A program made the translations under genes and the position numbers. Source: Microcoleus sp. FACHB-672 (GTDB lineage: Bacteria > Cyanobacteriota > Cyanobacteriia > Cyanobacteriales > Oscillatoriaceae). Taken from it: a DNA stretch of 64,000 bases. The DNA lies in assembly GCF_014695725.1 (NCBI RefSeq), contig NZ_JACJOU010000020.1, positions 62,001-126,000 on the forward strand, written 5' to 3'. The notes under the pieces were generated by a model. It made no database searches. It worked only from the letters and a program-made list of their open reading frames with translations, and had not been told where the DNA came from. Each line of letters starts with the position of its first letter. Position 1 is the first letter of the stretch. Below are positions 33,962 through 42,843 of the stretch, piece after piece.

Positions 33962-36343
33962 ATGCATTCAGAATCTTGGCTTGAGGCAAATCGTCTGATG
34001 GTTAACTCCCTCGCAAGTGGTCGTATCGCAATGATCAAGGCACCATTGCCTGATAACGAAGCCAAGAGGATTGAAGCGCTACGGAAGTATCAGGTACTTG
34101 ATACATTACCTGAACAGGCATTTGACGATCTGGTGCGTCTCGCTGCAAAAATTTGTGAAACTCCCATCGCCCTGATTAGCTTAATCGATACCGACCGGCA
34201 GTGGTTCAAGTCGAAAGTGGGATGGGCAGGACGGACTTCAAAACGGGATGTGGCGTTCTGTGCCCATGCAATTTTGTCCGATCAAGTGTTTACGGTCAGC
34301 GACACTTTGCAAGATCCCCGTTTTGTTGCCAATCCCTTAGTGATTAGTCCTCCTTATATTCGGTCTTATGCCGGTGCCCAGCTAGTAACCCCCGATGGTT
34401 TTACCTTGGGCACCTTATGCGTTATGGATTATGTGCCGCGAGAGTTGAGCGAGGCGCAGCTAGACATTCTAGCGACTCTGTCGCGTCAGGTAATGGCGCT
34501 GATGGAGAAAGGCCGGCAACTGCGGCAAATGGAAACAACCCAAGCTCATCTCCACAATTTTCTCGACAGAGCCAATGTTTTGATCCAGAGCATTCGAGTT
34601 TCTGATGGGCATTTTCTGTCTGTTAATCAAACATGGCGGCAAACGTTGGGCTATAGCGACGAGGAAGCGGCCCAACTATCGCTTTGGGATATTTTACATC
34701 CAGAAAGCCGTCAGCCTTGGTTGCTGGAAAAACTGCGCCACGGAGAATCGCTCGAATCAGTCGAGATGATTTTTGTCAGCAAGCAGGGGGAGCCGGTGTG
34801 GGTGGAAGGAAATATCAGCTGCCGGTGGGAAAATGGTCAACCTGCCGTCACGCGAGGGATTTTCCGAAATATCACCGCTCGGAAATACCGGCAAATTTTT
34901 GAAAATACCGCTCAAGGGCTGTTTCAAGTGACCCTAGACGGACATTATCGCACCGCTAACTCGGCCTTGGCTCGCATTTACGGTTATGATTCCCCAGAGC
35001 AATTTCTCGAGAGGGTAGGAAATATCAATCAACTTTATGTTAATCCCATCCACTGGGCTGAGTGCGTGCGCTACTTAGAAACTCAAGGCCAGGTGCAGCA
35101 TAAGACGGAGGCTGAGGTCTGTAAACGGGATGGAGCGGTCATCTGGATTTCCGAAACGATCCGGCTGCTGCGAGATACCCAAGGCCGGCCTGTGGCTGTG
35201 GAAGGGTTTGTGCAGGATATCACCAGTCTCAAGCAGTCAGAGGCGACGTTGCAGATGGCGAGGGACTTGCTCCAAGTTGTGCTGGATGCAGTGCCCGGTA
35301 CAGTTTCTTTAATTAGTTCCAATTTTCGCTATCTGGGAGTGAACCGGCATTTGGCCAGCATTCTCAACTTGTCTCAAGACGCGTTAGTTGGTCAAGAAGT
35401 CGGCTTTCGTCAAGATAAGTTTGGTAAATTTGTCCGCAGTTTTTTTGCTAACCGGACGAGCGAAGACTCCATAGAAATAGAGGGTCCGCCAGTCGATGGC
35501 ATTCCCCGCAGTCTGGTGGTGATTGCCAAAAAGTGGAAGTGGCTGGGAGATGAAGCGGCTGTTTTTGTCGGAATCGATATTACTAAGCGCAAGCAAGCCG
35601 AGGCAGCGTTGCGGGCGGAATTGGCAGAAGCGGCTGAGTATGTGAAATCGCTCCTCCCCTCTGCGGTTAATGAGCCGTTAAGCATCGACTCGAAGTTTAT
35701 TAGCTCGCAACAATTGGGTGGCGATTGCTTTGATTATTACTGGCTCGATCAAGACCATTTAGCGATTTATTTGCTGGATGTTTCCGGGCATGGTTTAGGG
35801 CCGGCACTGCTATCAGTTTCTGTTCTAAATGTTTTGCGTTCGCGCTCTCTTAATACAAATTTTTATCAACCGAATGCGGTCTTAGATGCGCTGAATGAGG
35901 CGTTTCAGATGGAAAAGCAACGAAATATGTACTTTACCATCTGGTATGGAGTCTATAACCGAGTCACGCGCAAACTCGTCTATGCTAGTGCCGGCCACCC
36001 GCCGGCAGTCTTATTATCAAATATAAATACCCCTTCCCCCCAAGTTCAACATCTAAGAACCCCAGGAGGGTTGCCCATTGGAATGTTTCCTAACGTCAAA
36101 TATGCAAACGCTGAGTGTCAGGTTGAACCTTGCAGCACGTTGTACATTTACAGTGATGGAATTTACGAAATTAAGCAACCTGATGGGACGATTTGGAGCT
36201 TCGATCATTTCATTGAGTGGTTGGCCGAGTCCAGACGACCGGACACCCTCAGCCTTCAACATATCTTAGACGACCTACGGGCATTGGGCAGCAAAGATAC
36301 CTTTGAAGATGATGTATCTCTTTTACAAGTGACTTTTGATTAA
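33962..36343 (+). CDS. GAF-PAS-PAS-PAS-SpoIIE phosphatase
   Basis: A 793-residue sensor phosphatase. An N-terminal GAF domain (about 40-190, LRKYQVLDTLPEQAFDDLV) is followed by PAS domains at about 197-305, 310-425 and 432-547, and a PP2C-type SpoIIE/RsbU domain at about 575-792 with GGDCFDYYWL, LLDVSGHGLGPAL, SAGHPPAV and DDVSLLQVTF. It should dephosphorylate a STAS protein in response to a ligand sensed by GAF or PAS, reversing the kinase encoded upstream. AGGAG precedes the ATG at 33962. A start at the Met about 24 residues on is possible. No transmembrane segment is seen, so it is cytoplasmic. Confidence 0.93.
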   Translation: MHSESWLEANRLMVNSLASGRIAMIKAPLPDNEAKRIEALRKYQVLDTLPEQAFDDLVRLAAKICETPIALISLIDTDRQWFKSKVGWAGRTSKRDVAFCAHAILSDQVFTVSDTLQDPRFVANPLVISPPYIRSYAGAQLVTPDGFTLGTLCVMDYVPRELSEAQLDILATLSRQVMALMEKGRQLRQMETTQAHLHNFLDRANVLIQSIRVSDGHFLSVNQTWRQTLGYSDEEAAQLSLWDILHPESRQPWLLEKLRHGESLESVEMIFVSKQGEPVWVEGNISCRWENGQPAVTRGIFRNITARKYRQIFENTAQGLFQVTLDGHYRTANSALARIYGYDSPEQFLERVGNINQLYVNPIHWAECVRYLETQGQVQHKTEAEVCKRDGAVIWISETIRLLRDTQGRPVAVEGFVQDITSLKQSEATLQMARDLLQVVLDAVPGTVSLISSNFRYLGVNRHLASILNLSQDALVGQEVGFRQDKFGKFVRSFFANRTSEDSIEIEGPPVDGIPRSLVVIAKKWKWLGDEAAVFVGIDITKRKQAEAALRAELAEAAEYVKSLLPSAVNEPLSIDSKFISSQQLGGDCFDYYWLDQDHLAIYLLDVSGHGLGPALLSVSVLNVLRSRSLNTNFYQPNAVLDALNEAFQMEKQRNMYFTIWYGVYNRVTRKLVYASAGHPPAVLLSNINTPSPQVQHLRTPGGLPIGMFPNVKYANAECQVEPCSTLYIYSDGIYEIKQPDGTIWSFDHFIEWLAESRRPDTLSLQHILDDLRALGSKDTFEDDVSLLQVTFD

Positions 36344-36418
36344 ATTTAAACCCTCAAGCGGCAACGCTCCAAGAGCTTTAATCTTCATGGCGGCTATTAT
36401 TTTTTATTAAAAATTATA

Positions 36419-36441
36419 GGGGCGAAATTAAAAATCGCCCC
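36419..36441. terminator. GGGGCGA/TCGCCCC hairpin
   Basis: GGGGCGA (36419-36425) pairs with TCGCCCC (36435-36441). The minus-strand continuation is CTATAATTTTT, so it can end the STAS transcript (36565-36900). The same arms occur at 44328-44349 near gyrB. Confidence 0.6.
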
Positions 36442-36564
36442 GACTGGCTAGAAAAATTGACTGAAACTTCAGTGATGCCGGCGTAAAATAAAAACCAAAG
36501 GCTCCAAAACCGCCAGTCTTTGATTAAACAGTATTGCCTATCGAGCGACAATTTAATCAAACAA

Positions 36565-36900
36565 TCAACGTGATGAGTCGGATGAGACTAAAGAGTTGCT
36601 AAATTCCTCACGATTGGCAAAAATATCAAGGAATCTATCAACACTAGCTAGCTCAAATAACATTCTCACCTGATGGTTAACGGAGCAGACAGCTAGTTTG
36701 CTTTTAGCAGCTTGAACCGTTTTAAAAGCAGATACTAAAACTCTTAAGCCTGAGCTATCCATAAAGGTTACATCCTTTAAATCAACCAACACAATATCAG
36801 CGCCGGCTTCAATGATCTCGCTAATTTCTTGCTCAAATTGATTGGCTTTCGTGCTATCTAAAATTCCGGAAGGTTGAACAACTTTAACTGTAAGGCTCAT
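36565..36900 (-). CDS. STAS anti-anti-sigma factor
   Basis: A stand-alone STAS protein of 111 residues from the ATG at 36900 (SLTVKVVQPSGILDS). It has the phosphorylation motif D48-S-S-G51 in VTFMDSSGLRVLV. The reading frame extends to 36996, but the 32 extra residues do not belong to the fold. It is convergent with the SpoIIE phosphatase gene and gives the cluster a second possible target for the kinase and phosphatase. Such proteins bind and neutralise anti-sigma kinases when unphosphorylated. A hairpin for termination lies at 36419-36441. Confidence 0.9.
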   Translation of the reverse strand: MSLTVKVVQPSGILDSTKANQFEQEISEIIEAGADIVLVDLKDVTFMDSSGLRVLVSAFKTVQAAKSKLAVCSVNHQVRMLFELASVDRFLDIFANREEFSNSLVSSDSSR

Positions 36901-37236
36901 GTTTTTTAAGGCATCCTTCATTTCACAGGTAGACACAGCGGCAATTCTGTATCTGATTTCGCAACTAGCGTAGCTGTACCAAAAACCGACGTACAAAAGA
37001 AACGATTTGTTCAGAGCCAGCTCATTTATAGCGTCTCCTACAAACTGCCTATTTGTCTAGTGGGTGCCAAAACAGTTATGGCACAGGAGTTACAAGGATT
37101 TGAAAATCTCTAATTTTGCTCCAAATATATGGCAATTTGGCAGCCGGTGCCACTCCCGCACCTCCACACCGGCACCCCCTCAACACCGGCTAGTTTGCTA
37201 AGCTAAACTTGCACTTTGTCAATCGATATCCCAAAT
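36901..37236. other. Intergenic region between divergent genes
   Basis: This should hold the promoters of the STAS gene (minus) and the phosphoesterase gene (plus). CCGGCA-type motifs cluster at 37139-37192. No other gene is supportable. Confidence 0.45.
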
Positions 37237-38124
37237 ATGCATCGGCTATTAACTGGCCCATTGCGGGTAGAAAATTTAACCGTTGCGATCCCCAACCTGC
37301 CGGCGCACCTCCAAGGGACAAAGCTCGCGCAGTTGTCGGACTTCCACTACGATGGAGGCAGGCTGTCTGACTCCCTTTTAGAAGAAGCCCTCGCCGTTAC
37401 CAATCAGGCAGAACCCGATCTCATCCTGCTCACTGGCGACTATGTAACGAAAAAGCCAGAACCCATTCACCAGCTCGTGCTGTACCTTAAACATCTGCAA
37501 AGCCGCGCCGGCATTTATGCGATTTTAGGCAACCACGACCTCAAATACCCGCACTCGAAAACCGAAATTACCCAAGCTTTAACTCAAATCGATATTGGCG
37601 TATTGTGGAATGAAATTGTCTATCCCTTCGGGCCAGAATTAGCCCTGGTGGGGCTAGCCGATTTTTGGTCGGGCGAGTTCAATCCTAAGCCGGTGTTTAG
37701 CCTGCTAGATCAAACGACCCCCCGAATCGTATTATCTCACAATCCGGATACTGCCCTGCCCCTGCAAAAGTGGCGAGTGGATTTGCAACTGTCTGGGCAC
37801 ACCCACGGTGGCCAAATTGTCTTACCCAAAATCGGGCCGGTGGCGGCATTTCTCAAACCAATGCGGTGCGCTACTCCCAAACCCCTACGGCGCTGGGTTC
37901 CTTATATGTCTGGAAACTGTTACAAAGTGGTTGAGCATTGGGAATGGGCAGCGGGATTGTACCAGTTAGGAAATAACCAGCTTTATGTCAATCGAGGACT
38001 GGGGACGTACCGCCCTGGTCGCCTATTTTGTCCCCCAGAAGTTACCCTAATTACGCTGATAAATTCTCAATCTTGTAGTGTAGAGGAATTTCAGCAAAAA
38101 GCTGTTTTAGGAAAACTGATCTAA
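37237..38124 (+). CDS. Calcineurin-like metallophosphoesterase
   Basis: A 295-residue binuclear-metal phosphoesterase of the YkuE type. Motifs in order: QLSDFHYDG (32-40), LLTGDYV (64-70), ILGNHD (96-101), VLSHNPD and LSGHTHGGQ. All metal ligands are present. YkuE-type enzymes are linked to cell-surface or lipid phosphate metabolism; the substrate here is unknown. I chose the ATG at 37237 (HRLLTGPLRVENL), as homologues start there; an in-frame TTG at 37216 adds seven residues. No signal peptide is evident. Confidence 0.9.
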   Translation: MHRLLTGPLRVENLTVAIPNLPAHLQGTKLAQLSDFHYDGGRLSDSLLEEALAVTNQAEPDLILLTGDYVTKKPEPIHQLVLYLKHLQSRAGIYAILGNHDLKYPHSKTEITQALTQIDIGVLWNEIVYPFGPELALVGLADFWSGEFNPKPVFSLLDQTTPRIVLSHNPDTALPLQKWRVDLQLSGHTHGGQIVLPKIGPVAAFLKPMRCATPKPLRRWVPYMSGNCYKVVEHWEWAAGLYQLGNNQLYVNRGLGTYRPGRLFCPPEVTLITLINSQSCSVEEFQQKAVLGKLI

Positions 38125-38128
38125 CAGA

Positions 38129-39667
38129 TTAATATTCATAAACACCCATATCAGGAGCTTTGCCTTTATAGGGCAAGCCAACTTCTATGCCGGCATCTAC
38201 CACCGGACTTTTTGCACTCTTCGGTTTATAGTATTGCTCTCGATTTTTCCCAGAACCGATTAATTCGGGATCGACTTCAATATTATTCTCAAAATTTGTA
38301 TTAACCGTTTTACCCTTTTCTTCTTTAAATGTCTTCTCTACTTGATAAAAACAGTTAAAAGCAATAGCAGTGTCGCGTATTTTATTGGGCGCATTATAAG
38401 CTAAAATTGCAGTTTTGACATCAATAAAAATATTATTTTTGATCTCAACTTTACGAATCTCTCCTGTCCCCACCGGCTTCAGTTTTACTCCAAATTCTAG
38501 GTTTTCACAAAGGTTGTTATAAAACTTGATATCTGAAAAATCTGCCGAATCATCAGATTGAACAAATGCCAGCGCATTTGTATTCGTTCCGCCCCGAACA
38601 ATATTATGATGAATGAGAATATTAGAGAGGGGTTCACCTCCCCACATGGCAAACGCACCAAAACTTCCAGGATTTTCAAAATAATTGTTATAAAATTCAC
38701 TATCTGAAACGGTTGCTTCTATGCCTTGAAGGTATTGCTCATCCGACCGTTTGACAATAATTTCGCAATCATGAACTGTAACGCTTCGGGTTCCTTTACC
38801 TTTGTCCCCACCCACGAGAGAAAACCACTGGTTAGACTTCACATTATAAATTTCACAATCATCGAACAGTCGCCACAGTTCCAAAGCACTATCTGCTTTC
38901 CAAAGGGGATCTGAATCGGGAACCGCGAGTTCACAATTATAAATTTTGATTCCTTTAAACCAGCCCCAAGCGAAAAACTTGATGCCATAGCCTCGATCCT
39001 CTTGAATTTTGATATCGTGAATCTTTGCTTCTTTTAAGCCGCCAATGTGGAGACAGCCAGAACTCCATTTATCCAAATCTTTAGAACAATTTTTAAAGTT
39101 ACAGTTATCAACTTCAATCCCATTAAGATAAGTTGCTGGAGGTGTCGTTCTAGAAGAAGTCCACTCAGCAATAATCTGCAAGCCGGTAAAATCAATTTCC
39201 TCAAAATCTACGCCCCGAATAATCACATTATGCCGGCCTCGAACAAAAATACCCCCCTTCAAGTTGCGATTTTGCCCCTCAATTTTGAAATTACTCAAAA
39301 TTTGATTGCCCTCCACCACTGGCGCGGATTCAAGTTGAAGTAAAAAATCATCAATTCCACTTTTAATTACAGTTTTATCGGCTCCTTCCCCTTCAATACT
39401 AATTCCGGGGGGAACAATGGAGGGGACAGTCTCTGTAAAAATGCCTTGATTTAAATGAATAGTGTGTGCTTGCGCCGTAGGGACATTCTTGACGGCATGA
39501 GCAAGCGTTTTCCACGGCTTACGCTTCGATCCATCCCCTTGATTATCGCTGCCGGCAGGATCGACATAATAGGTTTTTGCGGTGGCGGCAAGATTTGTAG
39601 CAGCTACAACTAACAAAGCTGCCCCAAATGCCAGTGCCGCCCTTCGAGTTAATGTACGTCTCAACAT
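38129..39667 (-). CDS. Secreted right-handed beta-helix protein
   Basis: About 512 residues. The N-terminus LRRTLTRRAALAFGAALLVVA is a signal sequence with consecutive arginines, possibly of the Tat type. The mature part opens with TYYVDPAGSDNQGDGSKRKPWKTL, the DUF1565 start seen in pectate-lyase-like beta helices. Repeated strands such as NVIIRGVDF, GIEVDNCNF and NVTVHDCEI-like turns build a solenoid to the end. It probably binds or cleaves polysaccharide outside the cell, but no catalytic residues can be named. I prefer the Met at 39667 over 39694 because it gives a compact signal. The nearby EPS switch cluster makes a matrix role plausible, which is inference. Confidence 0.83.
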   Translation of the reverse strand: MLRRTLTRRAALAFGAALLVVAATNLAATAKTYYVDPAGSDNQGDGSKRKPWKTLAHAVKNVPTAQAHTIHLNQGIFTETVPSIVPPGISIEGEGADKTVIKSGIDDFLLQLESAPVVEGNQILSNFKIEGQNRNLKGGIFVRGRHNVIIRGVDFEEIDFTGLQIIAEWTSSRTTPPATYLNGIEVDNCNFKNCSKDLDKWSSGCLHIGGLKEAKIHDIKIQEDRGYGIKFFAWGWFKGIKIYNCELAVPDSDPLWKADSALELWRLFDDCEIYNVKSNQWFSLVGGDKGKGTRSVTVHDCEIIVKRSDEQYLQGIEATVSDSEFYNNYFENPGSFGAFAMWGGEPLSNILIHHNIVRGGTNTNALAFVQSDDSADFSDIKFYNNLCENLEFGVKLKPVGTGEIRKVEIKNNIFIDVKTAILAYNAPNKIRDTAIAFNCFYQVEKTFKEEKGKTVNTNFENNIEVDPELIGSGKNREQYYKPKSAKSPVVDAGIEVGLPYKGKAPDMGVYEY

Positions 39668-39841
39668 TTCCCCTTTTTTCTGTGAAGCGAACAATTACTA
39701 TCTTACTCGGCAGCTTTCCTGCCGGCTTCCCCAACAGATGCAGCGAGTGTTCAAAGGATACCTCAAACTGCCTTATCTATTCGGTAACGCCGACCCATAA
39801 AATAGTAGTTCGGCAGTTGTAAATACAGGGAATCCCAATCT

Positions 39842-40579
39842 GTGAAGCTATTTGTTTACCACACCCCTGAACTGACGCCAACCGACAGCCAGCCAGACTG
39901 TGCGATTGCCGTCGATGTTCTCCGCGCTACCACTACAATAGCAACCGCACTGAATGCCGGCGCGGAAGCCGTGCAAGTCTTCAGCGATATGGAAAAACTG
40001 ATGCAAGTCAGTGAAGAGTGGCCCGCAGAGAAACGTCTTCGCGCCGGCGAACGAGGCGGTTCCAAAGTAGCCGGCTGCGACTTGGGCAACTCTCCCCTCG
40101 ACTGCACCCCAGAACGGATGCAAGGACGCCGGTTATTCATCAGTACCACCAATGGCACCCGTGCACTACAGCGCGTGCAAGACGCCTCCATGGTTTTGGC
40201 AGCTGCCTTTATCAACCGGCAGGCAGTGGTGAACTATCTGATATCCCAGAAGCCAGAAACCGTTTGGATAGTCGGTTCAGGTTGGGAAGGCAGTTTCTCT
40301 CTCGAAGATACCGCTTGCGCCGGCGCACTCGCTGACAGCCTCTTAACCGGCATTGGTGGCACTTTGAGCGCTTTTGCCGGCAACGATGAAACCGTTGCCG
40401 CCATCGCCCTTTACCGGCAATGGCAAGACCAACTATTAGAACTCATGCACCACGCCAGCCACGGCCAACGCCTCCTGCGTCTCGACTGCCACGAAGACTT
40501 AAAATATTGCGTACAAACGGATATTTTAGACGTGCTGCCGATTCAGCGAGAACCGGGCGTTTTGGTTAAGCACGGATAA
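39842..40579 (+). CDS. comB: 2-phosphosulfolactate phosphatase family (ComB)
   Basis: A 245-residue member of the ComB family. [17 protein letters not shown] near the N-terminus, [27 protein letters not shown] and the [19 protein letters not shown] segments are characteristic. ComB dephosphorylates 2-phosphosulfolactate on the way to coenzyme M in archaea; cyanobacteria keep the family although coenzyme M is not expected, so the true substrate is uncertain. The start is GTG at 39842, which fits the beginning [11 protein letters not shown] hairpin separates it from the convergent LpxB-related gene. Confidence 0.9.
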   Translation: MKLFVYHTPELTPTDSQPDCAIAVDVLRATTTIATALNAGAEAVQVFSDMEKLMQVSEEWPAEKRLRAGERGGSKVAGCDLGNSPLDCTPERMQGRRLFISTTNGTRALQRVQDASMVLAAAFINRQAVVNYLISQKPETVWIVGSGWEGSFSLEDTACAGALADSLLTGIGGTLSAFAGNDETVAAIALYRQWQDQLLELMHHASHGQRLLRLDCHEDLKYCVQTDILDVLPIQREPGVLVKHG

Positions 40580-40594
40580 TGTGTTGAGGCGATC

Positions 40595-40618
40595 CCCCAC
40601 CCCTTAAAAGTGGTGGGG
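40595..40618. terminator. Hairpin between convergent genes
   Basis: CCCCACC (40595-40601) pairs with GGTGGGG (40612-40618). There is no clean T tract on either strand, so termination strength is uncertain. Its place between the comB and LpxB-related stop codons supports a role at transcript ends. Confidence 0.4.
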
Positions 40619-40646
40619 CAGAGAAAATTCAAGGCTTTCTGATCAA

Positions 40647-41939
40647 TTAATCATTTACATTTAACAATTTTTCGCTCAAACAAGCCACGATGCGGCCTGC
40701 GGCACCGGGTTCGCCCATGCGCCGCAACCCATTGTCCGCAATCAGTTGCAGCCGGTCTGGATCGCGCAGTAGCTGCCGTAATACTATAGCCACTTCGGTT
40801 GGCCGATCGAGCAAAATCAAGGATGGCCCCAGCAACCGGCTTTGAGCTTCGGCGAAAGCCGGCGTGAACTGAGGGCCAACCCCAGGAAATGCGAAGGCCG
40901 GCTTTCCCAACCCCACATACTGTTCGGTTGCAGTGCCGGCCATTGCAATCGCTAAATCTGACGGTTGCAAGCACTCAACAAAGGCGTTTTGGCTCAAAAT
41001 CAGGGTTGCATTTCCTTGAGTAAACGTCACAGCAGCAGAATCAGAAATTGGGGGAAAAATCGCTGGTTTATCCGGCTTTCCCGCTTGCCAGTGATAACCT
41101 TCTAATTTTTCGCAGAAGATATCTAAGCTTAAACCAGGCGAGATCGCAGCCAAAAACACCGGCGCTCTCTCGACAAAGGTTTGGCACAACTGCGCTACAG
41201 CTTGCAAAATTTTCTGCCAGTTATCATAAGCTTCGGGTGATCTAGAACCGGGCAGGAGGGTGACAATCAGGGGACGCCGAGTTTCTTTCAATTCCGCATC
41301 TGGATCATAAAAGAGTGCCGGTGGGTGATTAGGTTCTAATTCGTCCATCATGGGATTTCCCAGATCAAACGCGGGAATCGAAAACTTTTGTAACGTCTTG
41401 GCGGTGAGCGGATCTCTGGGAAAAACAGCTTTGCAGCGCCGATGACGCATTAGCCAGCGTTCCCAAGGTAGGTAAACTGACCCAGACCAACTCTCCAGAT
41501 CCTCAAACCACGAACGGTTCGGCAGCAAGCCGGCTTCATCGCGCAGATAATATTCTGATTTGGCAGTGCCCACAAACGCATAATTTGCCCCACTCCACCA
41601 GGCAAATAATAAGGGCACAATATCCCCTACGGCTAAGATCGATCCGCCCTGTTGTGCCCAAGCTCGCACCGCTTGTAACTGATTCCACGTCAGATCCAGT
41701 AAGCCTCCTTGCACATCCCGCCACAACTGCCGGCTATCCATATAAATAAAGCCACCAGAGGGCATTTTCTTCACCGGGGCGATCATCGGTACGCCCTCTA
41801 ACTCGGCGTAGGCTCGCCCTTCACCGACAAGGGGAAGGACTGCTAATTCCGGGGGATTTGGCTGCTGCTGTAGTTCCCGCAAAATGCGAACCGCGATCGC
41901 ATCCTCCCCATGACCATTGCTGAGGCAAAGTAGCTTCAA
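40647..41939 (-). CDS. Lipid-A-disaccharide-synthase-related protein
   Basis: A GT-B fold glycosyltransferase-like protein of 430 residues. It begins KLLCLSNGHGEDAIAVRIL and contains SILAVGDIVPLLFAW, FVGTAKSEYYLRDE, LLPGSRSPEAYDN and SDLAIAMAGTATEQYVGLGKPAFAFPG, which relate it to LpxB and MurG-like enzymes. The cyanobacterial family is named LpxB-related but its product is not established; many cyanobacteria make atypical lipid A. I chose the TTG at 41939 (GGGAG eight bases before it) because the reading frame upstream to 42086 encodes an unrelated 49-residue stretch. The complete GT-B C-terminal motif suggests activity. Confidence 0.86.
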   Translation of the reverse strand: MKLLCLSNGHGEDAIAVRILRELQQQPNPPELAVLPLVGEGRAYAELEGVPMIAPVKKMPSGGFIYMDSRQLWRDVQGGLLDLTWNQLQAVRAWAQQGGSILAVGDIVPLLFAWWSGANYAFVGTAKSEYYLRDEAGLLPNRSWFEDLESWSGSVYLPWERWLMRHRRCKAVFPRDPLTAKTLQKFSIPAFDLGNPMMDELEPNHPPALFYDPDAELKETRRPLIVTLLPGSRSPEAYDNWQKILQAVAQLCQTFVERAPVFLAAISPGLSLDIFCEKLEGYHWQAGKPDKPAIFPPISDSAAVTFTQGNATLILSQNAFVECLQPSDLAIAMAGTATEQYVGLGKPAFAFPGVGPQFTPAFAEAQSRLLGPSLILLDRPTEVAIVLRQLLRDPDRLQLIADNGLRRMGEPGAAGRIVACLSEKLLNVND

Positions 41940-42143
41940 TTTCCCATCTCCCTTGAAACCCCCCCTATATATCAGGATTAGCTGCCGGTGGCAAGCCAAA
42001 GGAACAGGGGGGTAGTGGTCAACTTCGGTTTCATCATTCACCGCCGTCAGAGTTACACTCCGCAAAACTGGCTCATTTTTCCGCAAGGTTCGTTTAACCC
42101 TACAAAAGTTTCGGGGATTACCACCTTTTTAATCTTTTTTTCC

Positions 42144-42172
42144 TAGTCCTGGTCAAAAGAATTGATTATAAT
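42144..42172 (+). promoter_or_regulatory. Promoter of tmRNA gene
   Basis: A perfect TATAAT lies at 42167-42172, 16 bases before the mature 5' end of the tmRNA. The minus-35 region (around 42144-42149) is poor. The predicted start point near 42179 leaves a short leader for RNase P to remove. Confidence 0.6.
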
Positions 42173-42187
42173 AAGAAAAGAACGTAA

Positions 42188-42578
42188 GGGGCCGTAATGG
42201 TTTCGACAGGCGAGCGAAAGCTACTTTGTGATTCAGGCCGAGAGTGAGTCGCCTCTCGTAAATCCTAGGCTCAAAAAAAAAGTAAATGCGAACAACATCG
42301 TTCCTTTTGCTCGTAAGACAGCCACTGTTGCTGCCTAATAAAAACCTCATTTAGGTTCGAGCGTCTGTAGTTCGACTCCGTTAAGGATTGCAGACAAAAC
42401 CCCAACGGATGCTCTAGTAAGTGTTCTCTGGGTGGCTTACTAGCTAAGATTTAACCAGTGCATCCTGTCATCCGGGATAATGGATGGTTCCCGCCCTGAG
42501 GGTCAGATGGGCTAAGCCTGTGAATGAGCGGAGAGTCAATACCTTGTTTGGACAGCAGTTCAATTCTGCTCGGCTCCA
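42188..42578 (+). ncRNA. ssrA: Transfer-messenger RNA (tmRNA)
   Basis: One-piece tmRNA that frees stalled ribosomes and tags their products. GGGGCCG (42188-42194) pairs with CGGCTCC before discriminator A at 42578, and a T arm GGACAGCAGTTCAATTCTGCT precedes it in tRNA-like form. The tag frame starts at GCG 42288 and reads ANNIVPFARKTATVAA to TAA at 42336-42338, the standard cyanobacterial type. The CCA end is not encoded. It sits between two protein genes, with a terminator at 42608-42650. Confidence 0.97.
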
Positions 42579-42607
42579 TTTAATTAAAAGCTAGATATAT
42601 TTAAAGC

Positions 42608-42650
42608 AAAGCCACCTAAGATTTTAAAGTCTGGGTGGTTTTTAGTTTTT
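42608..42650 (+). terminator. Terminator of tmRNA
   Basis: AAAGCCACC pairs with GGTGGTTTT across a 17-base loop containing further weak pairing. It is followed by TTTAGTTTTT. It is the first T-tailed hairpin after the tmRNA. Confidence 0.65.
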
Positions 42651-42843
42651 CGGGTGCCAGTGTTTTTCGCTACCGTAAATGCCGATTAATTGAGAATAAT
42701 CCAAGAAAACCAAGTTCTATTTCCCAAGCCGCCACAACCCTCGCACTGGATCTGTTTCCAATGACTGAGTTGCGTTCTGGCTCTAAATATGTATACTTCT
42801 GTGAAGTTTAAAAAATACATTTGTTATTGAGCGAGGAGTCTGG

